A DNA stretch of 52,073 nt from Cyanobium sp. T1B-Tous (GCF_024345475.1 NZ_JAGQBE010000014.1:1-52073), one strand, 5' to 3'; shown: positions 7,564 through 16,677, numbered from the stretch's first letter. Notes: generated by a model not told the origin, from the letters alone. Made by a program: numbers and translations.

Positions 7564-9221
7564 GGGCCACGCTCGAGCAGCGCCAGGGCCGTGGCCAGGG
7601 TGTCGGCCTCCTGGGCTGGTTTGTCGTGGCGCCAGCGGCGGATGCGGGGGAAGCGCACGGCCAGGCCGCTTTTGTGGCGAGGTGATTGTTGCAGCCCCTC
7701 GAAGGCCAGCTCAAACACCTGCAGGGGCTCCACCGCCCGCACCGGACCAAACCGCTCCGTGGTGTGCTGGCGGATCCAGCGATCCAGGGCGGTGATCTCG
7801 GCATCGTCCAGGCCGGAGTAGGCCTTGGCGAAGGTCACCAACTGGCCGTCGCCATCCCAGAGCCCAAAGGTGTAGTCGGTGAACAGGTTGGCGCGCCGTC
7901 CGCTGCCGGCCTGGGCGTAGAGCAGCACCGCATCGAGGGTGTCGGGGTCGCGCTTGTGCTTCCACCAGGAGCCCCGCCGCCGGCCCGCCAGGTAGGGAGA
8001 GGCGAGGTCCTTGAGCATCAGCCCTTCGGCCGCCGCCGCCGCGGCCTGCTGGCGCAGCGGCTCCAGCTGGTCCCAGGCCGTCAGGGGCAGGCGGGGGGAG
8101 AGGCGCAGGAGCCCGGCTGCGGGGGTGGGGGCCGCCTCAGAGCATCGATGGAGCAGCTCCTCCAGGGCGGCCCGGCGTTGGCGCAGGGGCCGCTGGCGCC
8201 TGTCGTCGCCCTCCCCCTCGAGCAGGTCGTAGGCCACGAAGGCAGCTGGACACGCCGCCAGCAGGGCCCGGCCCGGCGCCTTGCGCCCCAGGCGCCGTTG
8301 CAGCTGGCTGAAGGGGGCTGGTTGGGCGGCCGTGCTGGGCCACACGAGGATCTCGCCGTCCAGCACGGTGCCCTCCGGCAGGTTGGTCGCTGCCGCGATC
8401 AACTCGGGGAAGGCGGTGTTGATCAGCTCTTCCCCCCGGCTCCAGAGGAACACCTGGCCGGCGCGGTGGATCAGCTGGCCGCGGATGCCGTCGAACTTCC
8501 ACTCCGCCAGCCAGTCCTCGGCGGCGCCGGCCGGGAGCTCTTCCAGCGGTGAGGCGAGGAAAAACGGATAGGGGCGGCTGGGCACGGCCTCGGTTTGGTG
8601 CGCTGGGGCCAGCAGCTGCCGGTAGGCCTCGGGGCTGGGGCTGAAACCGCCCATCAGCCGGTGCTGCAGCAGGGCCGCCTCCAACCCGCTGAACTGGGCC
8701 AGGGCCCGCAGCACCAGTCCCGGCCCCACCCCCACCCGCAGGCCGCCGGTGAGCAACTTGTTGGCCACCAGCAGCTCGTTGGCGCTGAGCCCCTGCCAGA
8801 GCTGCCGCACGGCCTCGGCCTGGGCCTCTCCCTGCAGGGCCGCCGCGGCGGGAAGCAGCTCGTCGAGCCAGCGGTGCAGGGGGGCTCCGGCCCACGACTC
8901 ACCGGGGGAGCCCTCGGCACCGACCGGGCCCGTCTGCGGCGCCACCTGCTGCCAGAGCAGGGCGATCGTTTCGGCGGAATCGCCCACCTGGGCGTAGCAG
9001 TCGTCAAACAGCCAGTCCGGCAGGGGCGAGCCGGCCAGGCAGATCTCCCGCAGCCGCCGCCCCGTGATTAGACGTTTGCCCTGTTTGCCCAGCAGCACGT
9101 GCAGGGCCCAGGCCGCATCGGCGGGATCGGCGCTTTCGAAGTAGGCCGCCAGGGCGGCCACCCGGGAGCTGGTGCCGCTGCTGGCATCCAGCCTGCTGTA
9201 GAGGGTGGCGAAGGGCTGCAT
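7557..9221 (-). CDS. ATP-dependent DNA ligase
   Basis: 554 residues. An N-terminal DNA-binding domain (about 1-220) is followed by the nucleotidyltransferase core. Motif I is KFDGIR with the adenylated lysine at about residue 242, then LDGEILVW, EGLMLKD and WWKHKRD (motifs III-V), and a C-terminal OB domain. It seals DNA nicks through an enzyme-AMP intermediate and is additional to the essential NAD-dependent LigA of bacteria. It lies 7 bp after the exonuclease gene and overlaps the LysR-like gene. The ligB name used for this cassette's ligase is ambiguous, so I give no symbol. Confidence 0.95.
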   Translation of the reverse strand: MQPFATLYSRLDASSGTSSRVAALAAYFESADPADAAWALHVLLGKQGKRLITGRRLREICLAGSPLPDWLFDDCYAQVGDSAETIALLWQQVAPQTGPVGAEGSPGESWAGAPLHRWLDELLPAAAALQGEAQAEAVRQLWQGLSANELLVANKLLTGGLRVGVGPGLVLRALAQFSGLEAALLQHRLMGGFSPSPEAYRQLLAPAHQTEAVPSRPYPFFLASPLEELPAGAAEDWLAEWKFDGIRGQLIHRAGQVFLWSRGEELINTAFPELIAAATNLPEGTVLDGEILVWPSTAAQPAPFSQLQRRLGRKAPGRALLAACPAAFVAYDLLEGEGDDRRQRPLRQRRAALEELLHRCSEAAPTPAAGLLRLSPRLPLTAWDQLEPLRQQAAAAAAEGLMLKDLASPYLAGRRRGSWWKHKRDPDTLDAVLLYAQAGSGRRANLFTDYTFGLWDGDGQLVTFAKAYSGLDDAEITALDRWIRQHTTERFGPVRAVEPLQVFELAFEGLQQSPRHKSGLAVRFPRIRRWRHDKPAQEADTLATALALLERGPC

Positions 9222-9228
9222 GAGTGGT

Positions 9229-10230
9229 TCAGGCGGCGGCGGCCGCGCCCTCCAGCGGTTCGGCGCTCAGGCCTTCCACCTCCCGCAGGTAGCGGGCCAG
9301 CCCATCGCTGTTGCCGTGGGTCACATACACCTGGCGGGCGCCGCTCTCTTTCACGCTCTGGAGCAGACCGGGCCAGTCGGCGTGGTCGCTGAGCACAAAG
9401 CCCCGTTCATACCCCCGGCGGCGGCGGGCACCACGCACGGCCATCCAGCCGCTCACGAAGGCCGTTTGCGGCAGCTTGAAGCGCCGCATCCACACCGACC
9501 GGTGGGCTGAAGGGGGCGCGATCACCAGCCGGCCGGCCAGGGATTCGCCCTTGGCGAGCGCGCTCACCGCCTGGGTGGGCGGCAGCACCACCCCCGCCTC
9601 GCGGTAGGCGGGCATCAGCGCTTCCACGGCGCCGTGCAGCAACACCTCCTCGCGGACGCCGATGGCGGCCAGTTCGGCCAGCAGCCGCTGGGCTTTGCCG
9701 AAGGCGTAGGCAAACAGCAGCGAGGGTCGCTCCGGCGCGCCGCGCCACCACTGCACGATGTCAGCGGCCACCTGGGCACCACTGCGCCAGCGGTAGATCG
9801 GCAGGCCGAAGGTGGCCTCGGTGATGAACACATCCGCCCGTACGGGGGCAAAGGGGGCGCAGCTGGGGTCGGCGCAGCGCTTGTAGTCGCCGCTCACCAA
9901 CCAGCTCTCCCCGCCGGCCTCCAGCCGGATCTGGGCGCTGCCGAGCACATGGCCGGCGCTGTGGAACGACACCCGGGCGTCGCCGATGCGATGCAGCTGG
10001 CCGTAGTCGACGGGGATCAGGTTGATCGTGGCCCCGAGCCGTTGGCGCAGGATCGTTTCACTGGCGCCGATCGCCCAGTATTCGCCGCAGCCCGGCCGGG
10101 CGTGGTCGGCGTGGGCATGGGTGATCAGCGCCCGCGGCACGGGCCGACAGGGGTCGATCCAGGCCGCCGCCGCCGGGCAGTACAGCCCCTGGGGCGTGAG
10201 CTCGAGCAGGCTGCCGGCGGGGAGAGGCAT
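9229..10230 (-). CDS. ligase-associated DNA exonuclease (MBL/beta-CASP fold)
   Basis: 333 residues from ATG 10230; a GTG at 10260 would add ten residues. The metallo-beta-lactamase metal motif HAHADH is at 38-43, followed by HSAGHVLGS, SGDYKR and a C-terminal SDHADW. This is the beta-CASP-like layout of the exonucleases that accompany bacterial ATP-dependent ligases and Lhr-like helicases. It is predicted to trim DNA ends with two bound metal ions, probably zinc. It is the first gene of the operon and diverges from the aldolase gene across 86 bp that must hold both promoters. Confidence 0.9.
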   Translation of the reverse strand: MPLPAGSLLELTPQGLYCPAAAAWIDPCRPVPRALITHAHADHARPGCGEYWAIGASETILRQRLGATINLIPVDYGQLHRIGDARVSFHSAGHVLGSAQIRLEAGGESWLVSGDYKRCADPSCAPFAPVRADVFITEATFGLPIYRWRSGAQVAADIVQWWRGAPERPSLLFAYAFGKAQRLLAELAAIGVREEVLLHGAVEALMPAYREAGVVLPPTQAVSALAKGESLAGRLVIAPPSAHRSVWMRRFKLPQTAFVSGWMAVRGARRRRGYERGFVLSDHADWPGLLQSVKESGARQVYVTHGNSDGLARYLREVEGLSAEPLEGAAAAA

Positions 10231-10316
10231 CGGCCGATTGTGGCGAGGGGGGCGCGCCACCGTTGACGTCGCCCCGGGGCCCCTTTAGCCCGGGGGTGCA
10301 CAGCAGGCCCCCACCC

Positions 10317-11399
10317 ATGGCTCTGGACACCTTTCGCGACGAGCTGGCCGCCACGGCGGCGGCCCTGGCCGCTCCGGGCACCGGCCTGCTGGCCGCCGAT
10401 GAATCCACCGGCACGATCGGCAAGCGCTTCGACGCCATCGGACTCGAGAACAGCGAAGCCAACCGCCGGGCCTACCGCACCCTGCTGGCCACCACCGCAG
10501 GCCTGGGCGCGTCCATTTCCGGCGTGATCCTCTACGAGGAAACCCTGTTTCAAACCAGCAGTGCCGAGGCGGGTGGCGCCCCGATCGTGGACCTGTTCCA
10601 GCAGCAGGGCATCGTGCCCGGCATCAAGGTGGATCTGGGCGTGGAGCCCCTGCCTGGGGGACTGGAGGGGGAGTCGTGGTGCACCGGTCTGCGGGGCCTG
10701 GCCGAACGGGCTGCCCGCTACTACGCCCAGGGGGCCCGGTTTGCCAAATGGCGTGCCGTGCTGCGCATCTCCGCCGCCGGCTGCCCCTCGGAGCTGGCGG
10801 TGCGGGAGAACGCCTGGGGCCTGGCCCGCTACGCCCGCACCGTGCAGGAGCAGGGCCTGGTGCCGATCGTGGAACCCGAGATCCTGATGGATGGCGACCA
10901 TGACATCGCCACCACGGCCGCCGTTCAGGAGTGGGTGCTGCGCAGCGTCTACGAGGCCCTGGCGGTGCACGGGGTGTTTCTGGAAGGCAGTTTGCTCAAG
11001 CCCTCCATGACCACCGCTGGGGCCGACTGTCCGGAGCAGCCTTCGCCCGAGCAGGTGGGTGACTTCACCCTGCGCACCCTGAGCCGCACCGTACCGGCGG
11101 CGGTGCCGGCCATCCTGTTTCTCAGTGGCGGCCTGAGTGAAGAGGACGCCAGCCTCTGCCTCAATGCCATCAATGCCGCCGCCGCCGATACGGGCGCGCC
11201 CTGGCACCTGGGCTTCTCCTTCGGCCGGGCCCTCCAGCACAGCTGCCTGCAGCACTGGCGTGGCCTGGATCGGGACGCCGGCCAGGCGGCCCTGCTGGCG
11301 CGGGCCCGGGCCAATGGCGCCGCCAGCCGCGGTGGCTATCGGGCGGGTTCCGAGCCCTCGGATGACGCCACCCTGTTCGTGGCCAACTACAGCTACTGA
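10317..11399 (+). CDS. class I fructose-bisphosphate aldolase
   Basis: 360 residues, full length for the family. ADESTGTIGKR near 27-37, KWR with Lys144, the EPE motif near 186-188 and the Schiff-base lysine in LLKPS (Lys228) are all present. It catalyses reversible cleavage of fructose-1,6-bisphosphate to DHAP and glyceraldehyde-3-phosphate in glycolysis and the Calvin cycle, using a lysine imine rather than a metal. Cyanobacteria often also have class II enzymes that serve as the main Calvin-cycle aldolase. It stands alone, with the convergent hypothetical gene 14 bp downstream. Confidence 0.95.
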   Translation: MALDTFRDELAATAAALAAPGTGLLAADESTGTIGKRFDAIGLENSEANRRAYRTLLATTAGLGASISGVILYEETLFQTSSAEAGGAPIVDLFQQQGIVPGIKVDLGVEPLPGGLEGESWCTGLRGLAERAARYYAQGARFAKWRAVLRISAAGCPSELAVRENAWGLARYARTVQEQGLVPIVEPEILMDGDHDIATTAAVQEWVLRSVYEALAVHGVFLEGSLLKPSMTTAGADCPEQPSPEQVGDFTLRTLSRTVPAAVPAILFLSGGLSEEDASLCLNAINAAAADTGAPWHLGFSFGRALQHSCLQHWRGLDRDAGQAALLARARANGAASRGGYRAGSEPSDDATLFVANYSY

Positions 11400-11413
11400 A
11401 GGGCCCCTGCGGA

Positions 11414-11878
11414 TCAGGACCAGCGCAGCCGGCCGTAGACCTGGCGCTGGAACCCGTTGGGTCCGTTGCTGTACTGCACCAGCTCCTGGGCTTCCACCCG
11501 GTAGAAGATGCGGCATTGATACATGTAGGCCGTCGGCGGATCCCCCGGTTCGGGACCGGCGCGCATCACCGTGCAGGGCCGGGCCTCGGTGATCCTGAGG
11601 TTGAGCTGGCGGTCCACCTGGCAGATCCCTTGCTCCAGCCGGATGCGGGTGGCGGTGGTCTGTTCGTTGGGCACCAGCCAGCGGGCCGTGCCGCCGCTCC
11701 CCTCGGCGAACTGGGCGGCTTCCCAGAGGTCGAAGCAGTGGGGTGTGCCCGGTGGGTCCTCCTGGGCCCGGCCGGGCGTTTCCCAGCCGGTGAGGCCGAG
11801 CAAGGGGCCCGCCAGGGCGATGCCCGCTGCCAGGGCGGCGCTCAGCGTTTGGCCGTGATGGCGATGCAGCGGACTCAG
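11414..11878 (-). CDS. secreted hypothetical protein downstream of nadA
   Basis: About 154 residues, not recognised. A hydrophobic segment ([21 protein letters not shown]) after a basic HRHH start, then GRAQE, indicates a signal peptide. The mature part has four cysteines (HCFDL, GICQV, RPCTV, YQCRI), suggesting disulfides outside the cytoplasm. The frame has no ATG, GTG or TTG close to nadA. The best start by position is CTG at 11878, which overlaps the nadA stop; a GTG about 100 bp further inside nadA is the other option. Start uncertain, protein likely real. Confidence 0.55.
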   Translation of the reverse strand: MSPLHRHHGQTLSAALAAGIALAGPLLGLTGWETPGRAQEDPPGTPHCFDLWEAAQFAEGSGGTARWLVPNEQTTATRIRLEQGICQVDRQLNLRITEARPCTVMRAGPEPGDPPTAYMYQCRIFYRVEAQELVQYSNGPNGFQRQVYGRLRWS

Positions 11879-12828
11879 CGGCTCATCTCCAGCATTTTCT
11901 GGATGGGGGCGAGGGCCCGCAGCCGGAGGCTCTCGTCCAACTCGATGGCCGGGGCCATGTTCTCGAGGCAGCGCCACACCTTGTCCAGGGTGTTGAGCCG
12001 CATGTAGGGACAGGCGTTGCAGCTGCAGCCGTCGGCGCCGGGCACCGCATACAGGGTTTTGTGGGGCACCGCCTTGCCCATCTGGTGGAGAATCCCCGGC
12101 TCGGTGAGCACGATGAAGCTGTCGGCCGGGCTGGTTTCGGCCCGCTGCAGCAGCTTGCTGGTGGAGCCGATGAAGTCGGCCAGATCCAGCAGGTGTTGCT
12201 GGCATTCGGGGTGGGCCAGCACCTCGGCGCCGGGGTGCTCCAGCTTCAGCTGCAGCAGGGCCTGCTCGCTGAAGGTTTCGTGCACGATGCAGCTGCCGGG
12301 CCAGAGGGTGAGCTCGCGGCCGCTCTGGCGCTGCACCCAGCGGCCCAGGTTTTGATCGGGGGCAAACAGGATGGGCCGATCGGCGGGCAGTTGGCGCACC
12401 AGATCCACCGCATTGCTGCTGGTGCAGATCAGGTCGCTGTGGGCTTTCACCGCTGCCGAGCAGTTGATGTAGCTCACGGCGATGTGGTCGGGATGGGCGG
12501 CGCGGAAGGCGGCGAAGGCCTCGGCGGGGCAGTCGTCAGCCAGGGAGCAGCCGGCCTCCAGATCGGGCAGCAACACCGTTTTCTGAGGGCTGAGGATCTT
12601 GGCGGTCTCCGCCATGAAGTGCACGCCGCAGAACACGATCACCTCGGCATCGGTGGCGGCGGCCTTGCGGGAGAGCTCGAGGGAGTCGCCGATGAAGTCG
12701 GCGACATCCTGAATTTCAGGGTCCTGGTAGTAGTGGGCCAGGATCACGGCCTTGCGCTGGTGCTTCAACGCCGCAATTGCTCCGGGCAAATCGGCGACTG
12801 GTGGGTTCTGGATGGCGGCGAAAACCAA
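11875..12828 (-). CDS. nadA: quinolinate synthase NadA
   Basis: 317 residues, matching the family. ILAHYYQ near residue 30, [31 protein letters not shown] and C-terminal [10 protein letters not shown] supply the three conserved iron-sulfur ligands and the active site. It condenses iminoaspartate with dihydroxyacetone phosphate to quinolinate in de novo NAD synthesis, using an oxygen-sensitive 4Fe-4S cluster. A stop lies 9 bp upstream of TTG 12828, so this TTG is the only sensible start in frame. Followed by the overlapping secreted hypothetical gene. Confidence 0.95.
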   Translation of the reverse strand: MVFAAIQNPPVADLPGAIAALKHQRKAVILAHYYQDPEIQDVADFIGDSLELSRKAAATDAEVIVFCGVHFMAETAKILSPQKTVLLPDLEAGCSLADDCPAEAFAAFRAAHPDHIAVSYINCSAAVKAHSDLICTSSNAVDLVRQLPADRPILFAPDQNLGRWVQRQSGRELTLWPGSCIVHETFSEQALLQLKLEHPGAEVLAHPECQQHLLDLADFIGSTSKLLQRAETSPADSFIVLTEPGILHQMGKAVPHKTLYAVPGADGCSCNACPYMRLNTLDKVWRCLENMAPAIELDESLRLRALAPIQKMLEMSR

Positions 12829-12875
12829 CCCGGGGCCTCAGCTGATGCAGGATGGCATGAGCCTAGGCATCGGGG

Positions 12876-13766
12876 ATGGTGGTATCGAGCGGGGGGAAAA
12901 CGCTCCGCATTGCCATCGCCGGAGACCTGCACGGGGCCTGGGACCACAGCGATCACGCGCTGCTGCAGACCCTGGCGCCCGATGCCCTGCTGGTGGTGGG
13001 CGACCTGAGTGACGGCCAGCAGCGGATCCCGGCCCTGCTCCGCCAGCTGCCCTTACCCGTGGCCTGCATTCTCGGCAACCACGACGCGGGCAAGGATGCC
13101 TCGGGCCGCACCCTGCAGCGCCAGATCGATCTGCTGGGAGAGGTGCATTGCGGCTGGAAGTTGCGGGCCTTGAGCCCACCCGGGCTGGCGGTGGTGGGGG
13201 GACGGCCCGGGACCGCCGGCGGGGGCTTCAATCTGTCCCGGGCCGTGCAAGCGGCCTTCGGCCCGGTGACCCTGCAGGAATCGGCTGACCGGATCACGGC
13301 CGCCGCGGCCGCCGCCCCCGACGACTGGCCCCTGGTGCTGCTCGGCCACAGCGGTCCCTCCGGCCTCGGCAGTGACGCCGCCTCCCCCTGCGGTCGCGAC
13401 TGGAAGCCCCCCGCCTGCGATTGGGGTGACCTCGATCTGGCCCTGGCCATTCAGCAGATCCGCCGCCGCCGCTCCGTGCCGCTGGTGGTGTTCGGCCACA
13501 TGCACCACGCCCTGCGCCGGGGGCAGGGGGCGCGCCAGAGCTTCTGCCGCGATCGGGCCGGCACCGCCTACCTCAACACCGCCTGCGTGCCCCGCCATGG
13601 CACCGATGGCGCCGGCCAGGCCCTTCGCCATCTGAGCTGGGTGGAGCTGGTGGGGCAGGAGCTGCGCACGGCGAGCCATCGCTGGTATGGCCTGGGAGGC
13701 CAGCTGCTCTACGAAGAGCGTCTGTGGACGGCCCCCAGCCCCTCGCCAGAGCTGGCCCCGTGCTGA
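12876..13766 (+). CDS. calcineurin-like metallophosphoesterase
   Basis: 296 residues with the dinuclear metal motifs of the family in order: AGDLHG, VVGDLSDG, LGNHDAG, LGHSGPSG and FGHMHHAL. It resembles a cyanobacterial and plastid subfamily (TIGR04168 type) of unknown substrate. It is not the PdeM nuclease of ligase cassettes, judging by length and context. The stop overlaps the next gene's GTG start by 7 bp (GTGCTGA), so it is coupled to a glycosyltransferase-like gene. Divergent from nadA with 47 bp between starts. Confidence 0.85.
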   Translation: MVVSSGGKTLRIAIAGDLHGAWDHSDHALLQTLAPDALLVVGDLSDGQQRIPALLRQLPLPVACILGNHDAGKDASGRTLQRQIDLLGEVHCGWKLRALSPPGLAVVGGRPGTAGGGFNLSRAVQAAFGPVTLQESADRITAAAAAAPDDWPLVLLGHSGPSGLGSDAASPCGRDWKPPACDWGDLDLALAIQQIRRRRSVPLVVFGHMHHALRRGQGARQSFCRDRAGTAYLNTACVPRHGTDGAGQALRHLSWVELVGQELRTASHRWYGLGGQLLYEERLWTAPSPSPELAPC

Positions 13767-14848
13767 TCTACGCGTGTGTGAGTGCCCATGGCTTCGGCCA
13801 TGGCTCCCGTACCGCTGCCGTGCTCACCGCCCTGCATGGGCTGCACCCCCACTGGCGGCTGGTGCTGTCCACGGCTCTGCCGGCCTCCTTTCTGCGCACG
13901 GCGCTGGGGCCGGTGCCCTTCGAGCATCGTCCCTGTCGCTGGGATGTGGGGGTGGTGCAGGCCAATGCCCTCGGAGCAGACGCCGCGGCCACCCTGGAGG
14001 CCTTGACGGCCCTCGAGACCCAGCTTCCGGAGCAGTGGGCGCGCGAGCAGGCCTGGTTGGTGGCCCAGGGGCAGCCGTTGCTGGTGCTGGGGGACGTGCC
14101 CCCGGCCGCCGCCGAGCTGGCCCGGCGCGTGGGGGCTCCGTTGGTGTGGCTGGCCAGCTTCGGCTGGGAGGCCATCTACGCCCCGATGGGGCCAGCCTTC
14201 GCGGTTTGGGCCAGCCGCGCCCTGGCGGCCTACCGCCAGGGCGATCTGCTCCTGCACTGCCCGCTGGCGATGCCGATCGCGTGGGGGATCCCCGAGGTGG
14301 CGATCGGCCTCACCCCAGGCCAGCCCCGTCTCGATCCCCGGGTCTTGGCCGAGGAGTTGGGATTGCCGGCGGAGCGGCACCGCTGCGTTCTGATCAGTTT
14401 TGGCGGTCTGGGCCTCGGCCTGGCCCCGGAGCTCCTGCAACGCTGGCCCGACCACGTGTTCATCACGGCGGATCCCCAGCTGGCGGCAGCCCCCAATGCC
14501 CGCCTGTTGCCTGCTGGCGTGCGTCCCCTGGAGGTGATGGGGCTCTGTGATCGCCTGCTCACCAAGCCCGGCTACAGCTCCTTCTGTGAGGCCCTGGCGG
14601 CCGGGGTGGGGGTGCATCTGGTGCACCGGGAGGGATTTGCCGAAGCCCCCGTGCTGGAGGCGGCCTTGGTGCGCCATGGCTGGCACCGGCTGCTCAGCCA
14701 GCGGCAAGCCCTTCAGGGGAACTGGCAACTCGATCAGCCCTTGCTGCCGCCCCAGGGCCCGGCCCTTGGGGCCGATGGCAGCATCCAGGCCGCCCGGGCG
14801 ATCGGGGCCTTTGTGGAAGCCCAGGCCGGCCTGGTTGGCGTTGACTGA
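13760..14848 (+). CDS. MurG-like glycosyltransferase family protein
   Basis: About 362 residues from GTG 13760; a GTG at 13724 would add 12. The N-terminal CVSAHGFGHGSR glycine-rich loop and the C-terminal TKPGYSSFCEALAAGV plus HREGFAE match the acceptor and nucleotide-sugar halves of GT-B fold enzymes of the UDP-glycosyltransferase/MurG type. The acceptor is unknown. Coupled to the metallophosphoesterase by a 7-bp overlap, which may point to a shared sugar-phosphate or lipid substrate (inference). Confidence 0.75.
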   Translation: MLIYACVSAHGFGHGSRTAAVLTALHGLHPHWRLVLSTALPASFLRTALGPVPFEHRPCRWDVGVVQANALGADAAATLEALTALETQLPEQWAREQAWLVAQGQPLLVLGDVPPAAAELARRVGAPLVWLASFGWEAIYAPMGPAFAVWASRALAAYRQGDLLLHCPLAMPIAWGIPEVAIGLTPGQPRLDPRVLAEELGLPAERHRCVLISFGGLGLGLAPELLQRWPDHVFITADPQLAAAPNARLLPAGVRPLEVMGLCDRLLTKPGYSSFCEALAAGVGVHLVHREGFAEAPVLEAALVRHGWHRLLSQRQALQGNWQLDQPLLPPQGPALGADGSIQAARAIGAFVEAQAGLVGVD

Positions 14849-14877
14849 TCGGAATCCGTGATCATTGCGCCACAAGA

Positions 14878-14908
14878 GGTGCACTTTGCGTTGCAGATTG
14901 GGTGCACC
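14878..14908. promoter_or_regulatory. paired GGTGCAC palindromes in the gap before the muramidase gene
   Basis: GGTGCACT (14878-14885) and the perfect 8-bp palindrome GGTGCACC (14901-14908) are repeated with a 23-bp period. They also form a 7-bp stem GGTGCAC/GTGCACC with a 17-nt loop. The arrangement fits either a dimeric operator or a hairpin ending the upstream operon. The rest of the 234-bp gap (14849-15082) is AT-richer than its surroundings and has TTGACC at 14935-14940 with no convincing -10. Confidence 0.3.
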
Positions 14909-15082
14909 ACAGTGATCTGAACTGTTGACCGTCGTTGTTGATACCGGTGGACACCTGTGTGATTGGCACTATCACCATCGTGTTTCGGTGGATTGATAGG
15001 CAAATTGGCGCGAACGAATCATTTCTTCGCTTTTTCCAGATTTGGCCGCCTGCAGGCGGTCTGCCGTTTGATCCGCTCCGGT

Positions 15083-15838
15083 ATGACCCTGCCCAGCATC
15101 CGTTCCCAATCCGGTTTCGCCCTCTCCGTGGGTGTCGCGGCCCTGGCTTGGCTCGCCCCCACGGCCCAGGCCCAGTCCCTGGAGCTGTTGGGGTCTGGCA
15201 GCCATCCCCACACGGCGATGGCCCTGCCCCTGCCGCCGCCAGCCCCGCGGATCTTCGCGATCACCCCCGAGCGCCGGGCCCTGCTCAACACCATCCGCTA
15301 CGCCGAGGGCACCTGGGCCGGCGGGGATGACATTGGCTACCGCATCATGTTTGGGGGTGGCCTGATGCCCTCCCTGGAGCGCCACCCCGATCGGGTGGTC
15401 CGCACGGCCCGCTATGCCAGCGCCGCCGCCGGTGCGTACCAGTTCATGCCCTTCACCTGGAATCTGGTGTCCCGCTCCCTGGGCTTCGCCGAGTTCGGTC
15501 CCCAGGTGCAGGACCAGGGCGCCATCTTCCTGATTCAGCGTCGCGGGGCCCTGGCCCTGGCCGATCAGGGCAGCTTCACGCCCCAGCTGGCGGCCAAGCT
15601 CGCCCCCGAGTGGGCCAGTTTTCCAACCCTGGCCGGCCACAGCTACTACGGCCAGCCGGTGAAGCGCTTCCACGATCTCAAGCGCTTCTACGAAGACAGC
15701 CTGGCTCGCCTGCGCGGCCAGCTTTCGGTGGCCGTCGCTGAACCGGCGAAACCAAGTTGCACCCCGGCCACCTCCCTGCGCTGCCAGCTCGAGAACCTGG
15801 AACGGCTGGGGCCCAAAGCCCGAAGCAGCTCCCTCTGA
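15083..15838 (+). CDS. secreted lambda-type muramidase / lytic transglycosylase (GH104)
   Basis: About 251 residues with an N-terminal signal peptide ending near TAQAQS. The catalytic domain shows RALLNTIRYAEGTW (catalytic Glu in AEGT), the YRIMFGGG loop, AAAGAYQFMPFTW and DQGAIFLIQRRGAL. These are the landmarks of the phage lambda R / GH104 endolysin family that cleaves peptidoglycan glycan strands. A chromosomal copy with a Sec-type signal and no holin or phage genes nearby suggests a cell-wall remodelling role, not a prophage remnant. ATG 15083 is chosen because the signal peptide starts there. Confidence 0.88.
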   Translation: MTLPSIRSQSGFALSVGVAALAWLAPTAQAQSLELLGSGSHPHTAMALPLPPPAPRIFAITPERRALLNTIRYAEGTWAGGDDIGYRIMFGGGLMPSLERHPDRVVRTARYASAAAGAYQFMPFTWNLVSRSLGFAEFGPQVQDQGAIFLIQRRGALALADQGSFTPQLAAKLAPEWASFPTLAGHSYYGQPVKRFHDLKRFYEDSLARLRGQLSVAVAEPAKPSCTPATSLRCQLENLERLGPKARSSSL

Positions 15839-15855
15839 ACCGGTCAGGCCTTGGG

Positions 15856-16677
15856 TCAGCTGGTGCCGTCCTGGTCCCGGAGTCGGGCCTTGCCCACGGT
15901 GGCCCCGGCCACCAGGTAAGCGGCCAGGGCCGCCCCCAAGAAGGCCAGGGTGTTGCGGGCCACCGGCAGCAGGTCACTGGTGCGGGTGAGGATCGGCCCA
16001 AGCCCCAGGGCGCCGAACAGGATCAGCCAGAGGGGTGATAGCAGCAGCACCCACGCCCACTCCACCTTGCGCCCCTCCTTGCGGGGATAGGCGGCGAAGC
16101 CCACCACCAGGCCCCCCAGCACCGAAGTGGAAAGGGTGAGCAACCACTGCTCCTGGGGCAGGCCGGGGACGACCTGACAGCCGCCGATCACCAGGCACCC
16201 CTTGGCGGCATGGAGGGCGTCGAGGATGGCGGCGTCCTCACCGTTGTCGCGCACGTAGTACTGGTTGCCGTAGCGGGTTTGCAGCTCCACCCAGTAGGTG
16301 CGCGGCATCAGGGCAAACAGGGCCTCGCCCACGTTGAAGTTGAGCAGGTTGCCGCCGCGCTCATCGGCGATCAGCAGCAGGGAGCGCTCATCCAGGTTCC
16401 AGAAGTCCTTCACCGCCAGGCCGGGGGTGCGGTCGTACTGGGTGAGCACCCGCAGCTTCCAGCCGCTGGTGTGCTCAAACTCCTCCAGCTCGGCCTCCAG
16501 CGCGGTCCGCTGTCCATCGGTGAGGGCCTTGGCCAGGTCGATCACTGGCGTGGGGTGGTCGGGCAGCAGGTCGGGGTTGTCGTAAGCCAGGGCTGGGCTC
16601 GCGCCTCCACCAAGCCAGCAACCCAGCACCAGCAGCATGGCCGCCATGGCCATCACGGCCTTCTGCACGCGACCCAT
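15856..16677 (-). CDS. TPM-domain protein, Psb32/TLP18.3-like
   Basis: 273 residues: a signal peptide (residues 1-31, cleaved near ALAYDNP), a TPM domain (about 35-170, with LTDGQRTALEAELEEFEHTSGWKLRV), and two or three C-terminal membrane helices from about 180. In cyanobacteria and plastids this family (Psb32, TLP18.3) resides in the thylakoid lumen and supports photosystem II repair, but related proteins have other roles, so the photosystem link is inference. Divergent from the methyltransferase gene. Confidence 0.82.
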   Translation of the reverse strand: MGRVQKAVMAMAAMLLVLGCWLGGGASPALAYDNPDLLPDHPTPVIDLAKALTDGQRTALEAELEEFEHTSGWKLRVLTQYDRTPGLAVKDFWNLDERSLLLIADERGGNLLNFNVGEALFALMPRTYWVELQTRYGNQYYVRDNGEDAAILDALHAAKGCLVIGGCQVVPGLPQEQWLLTLSTSVLGGLVVGFAAYPRKEGRKVEWAWVLLLSPLWLILFGALGLGPILTRTSDLLPVARNTLAFLGAALAAYLVAGATVGKARLRDQDGTS

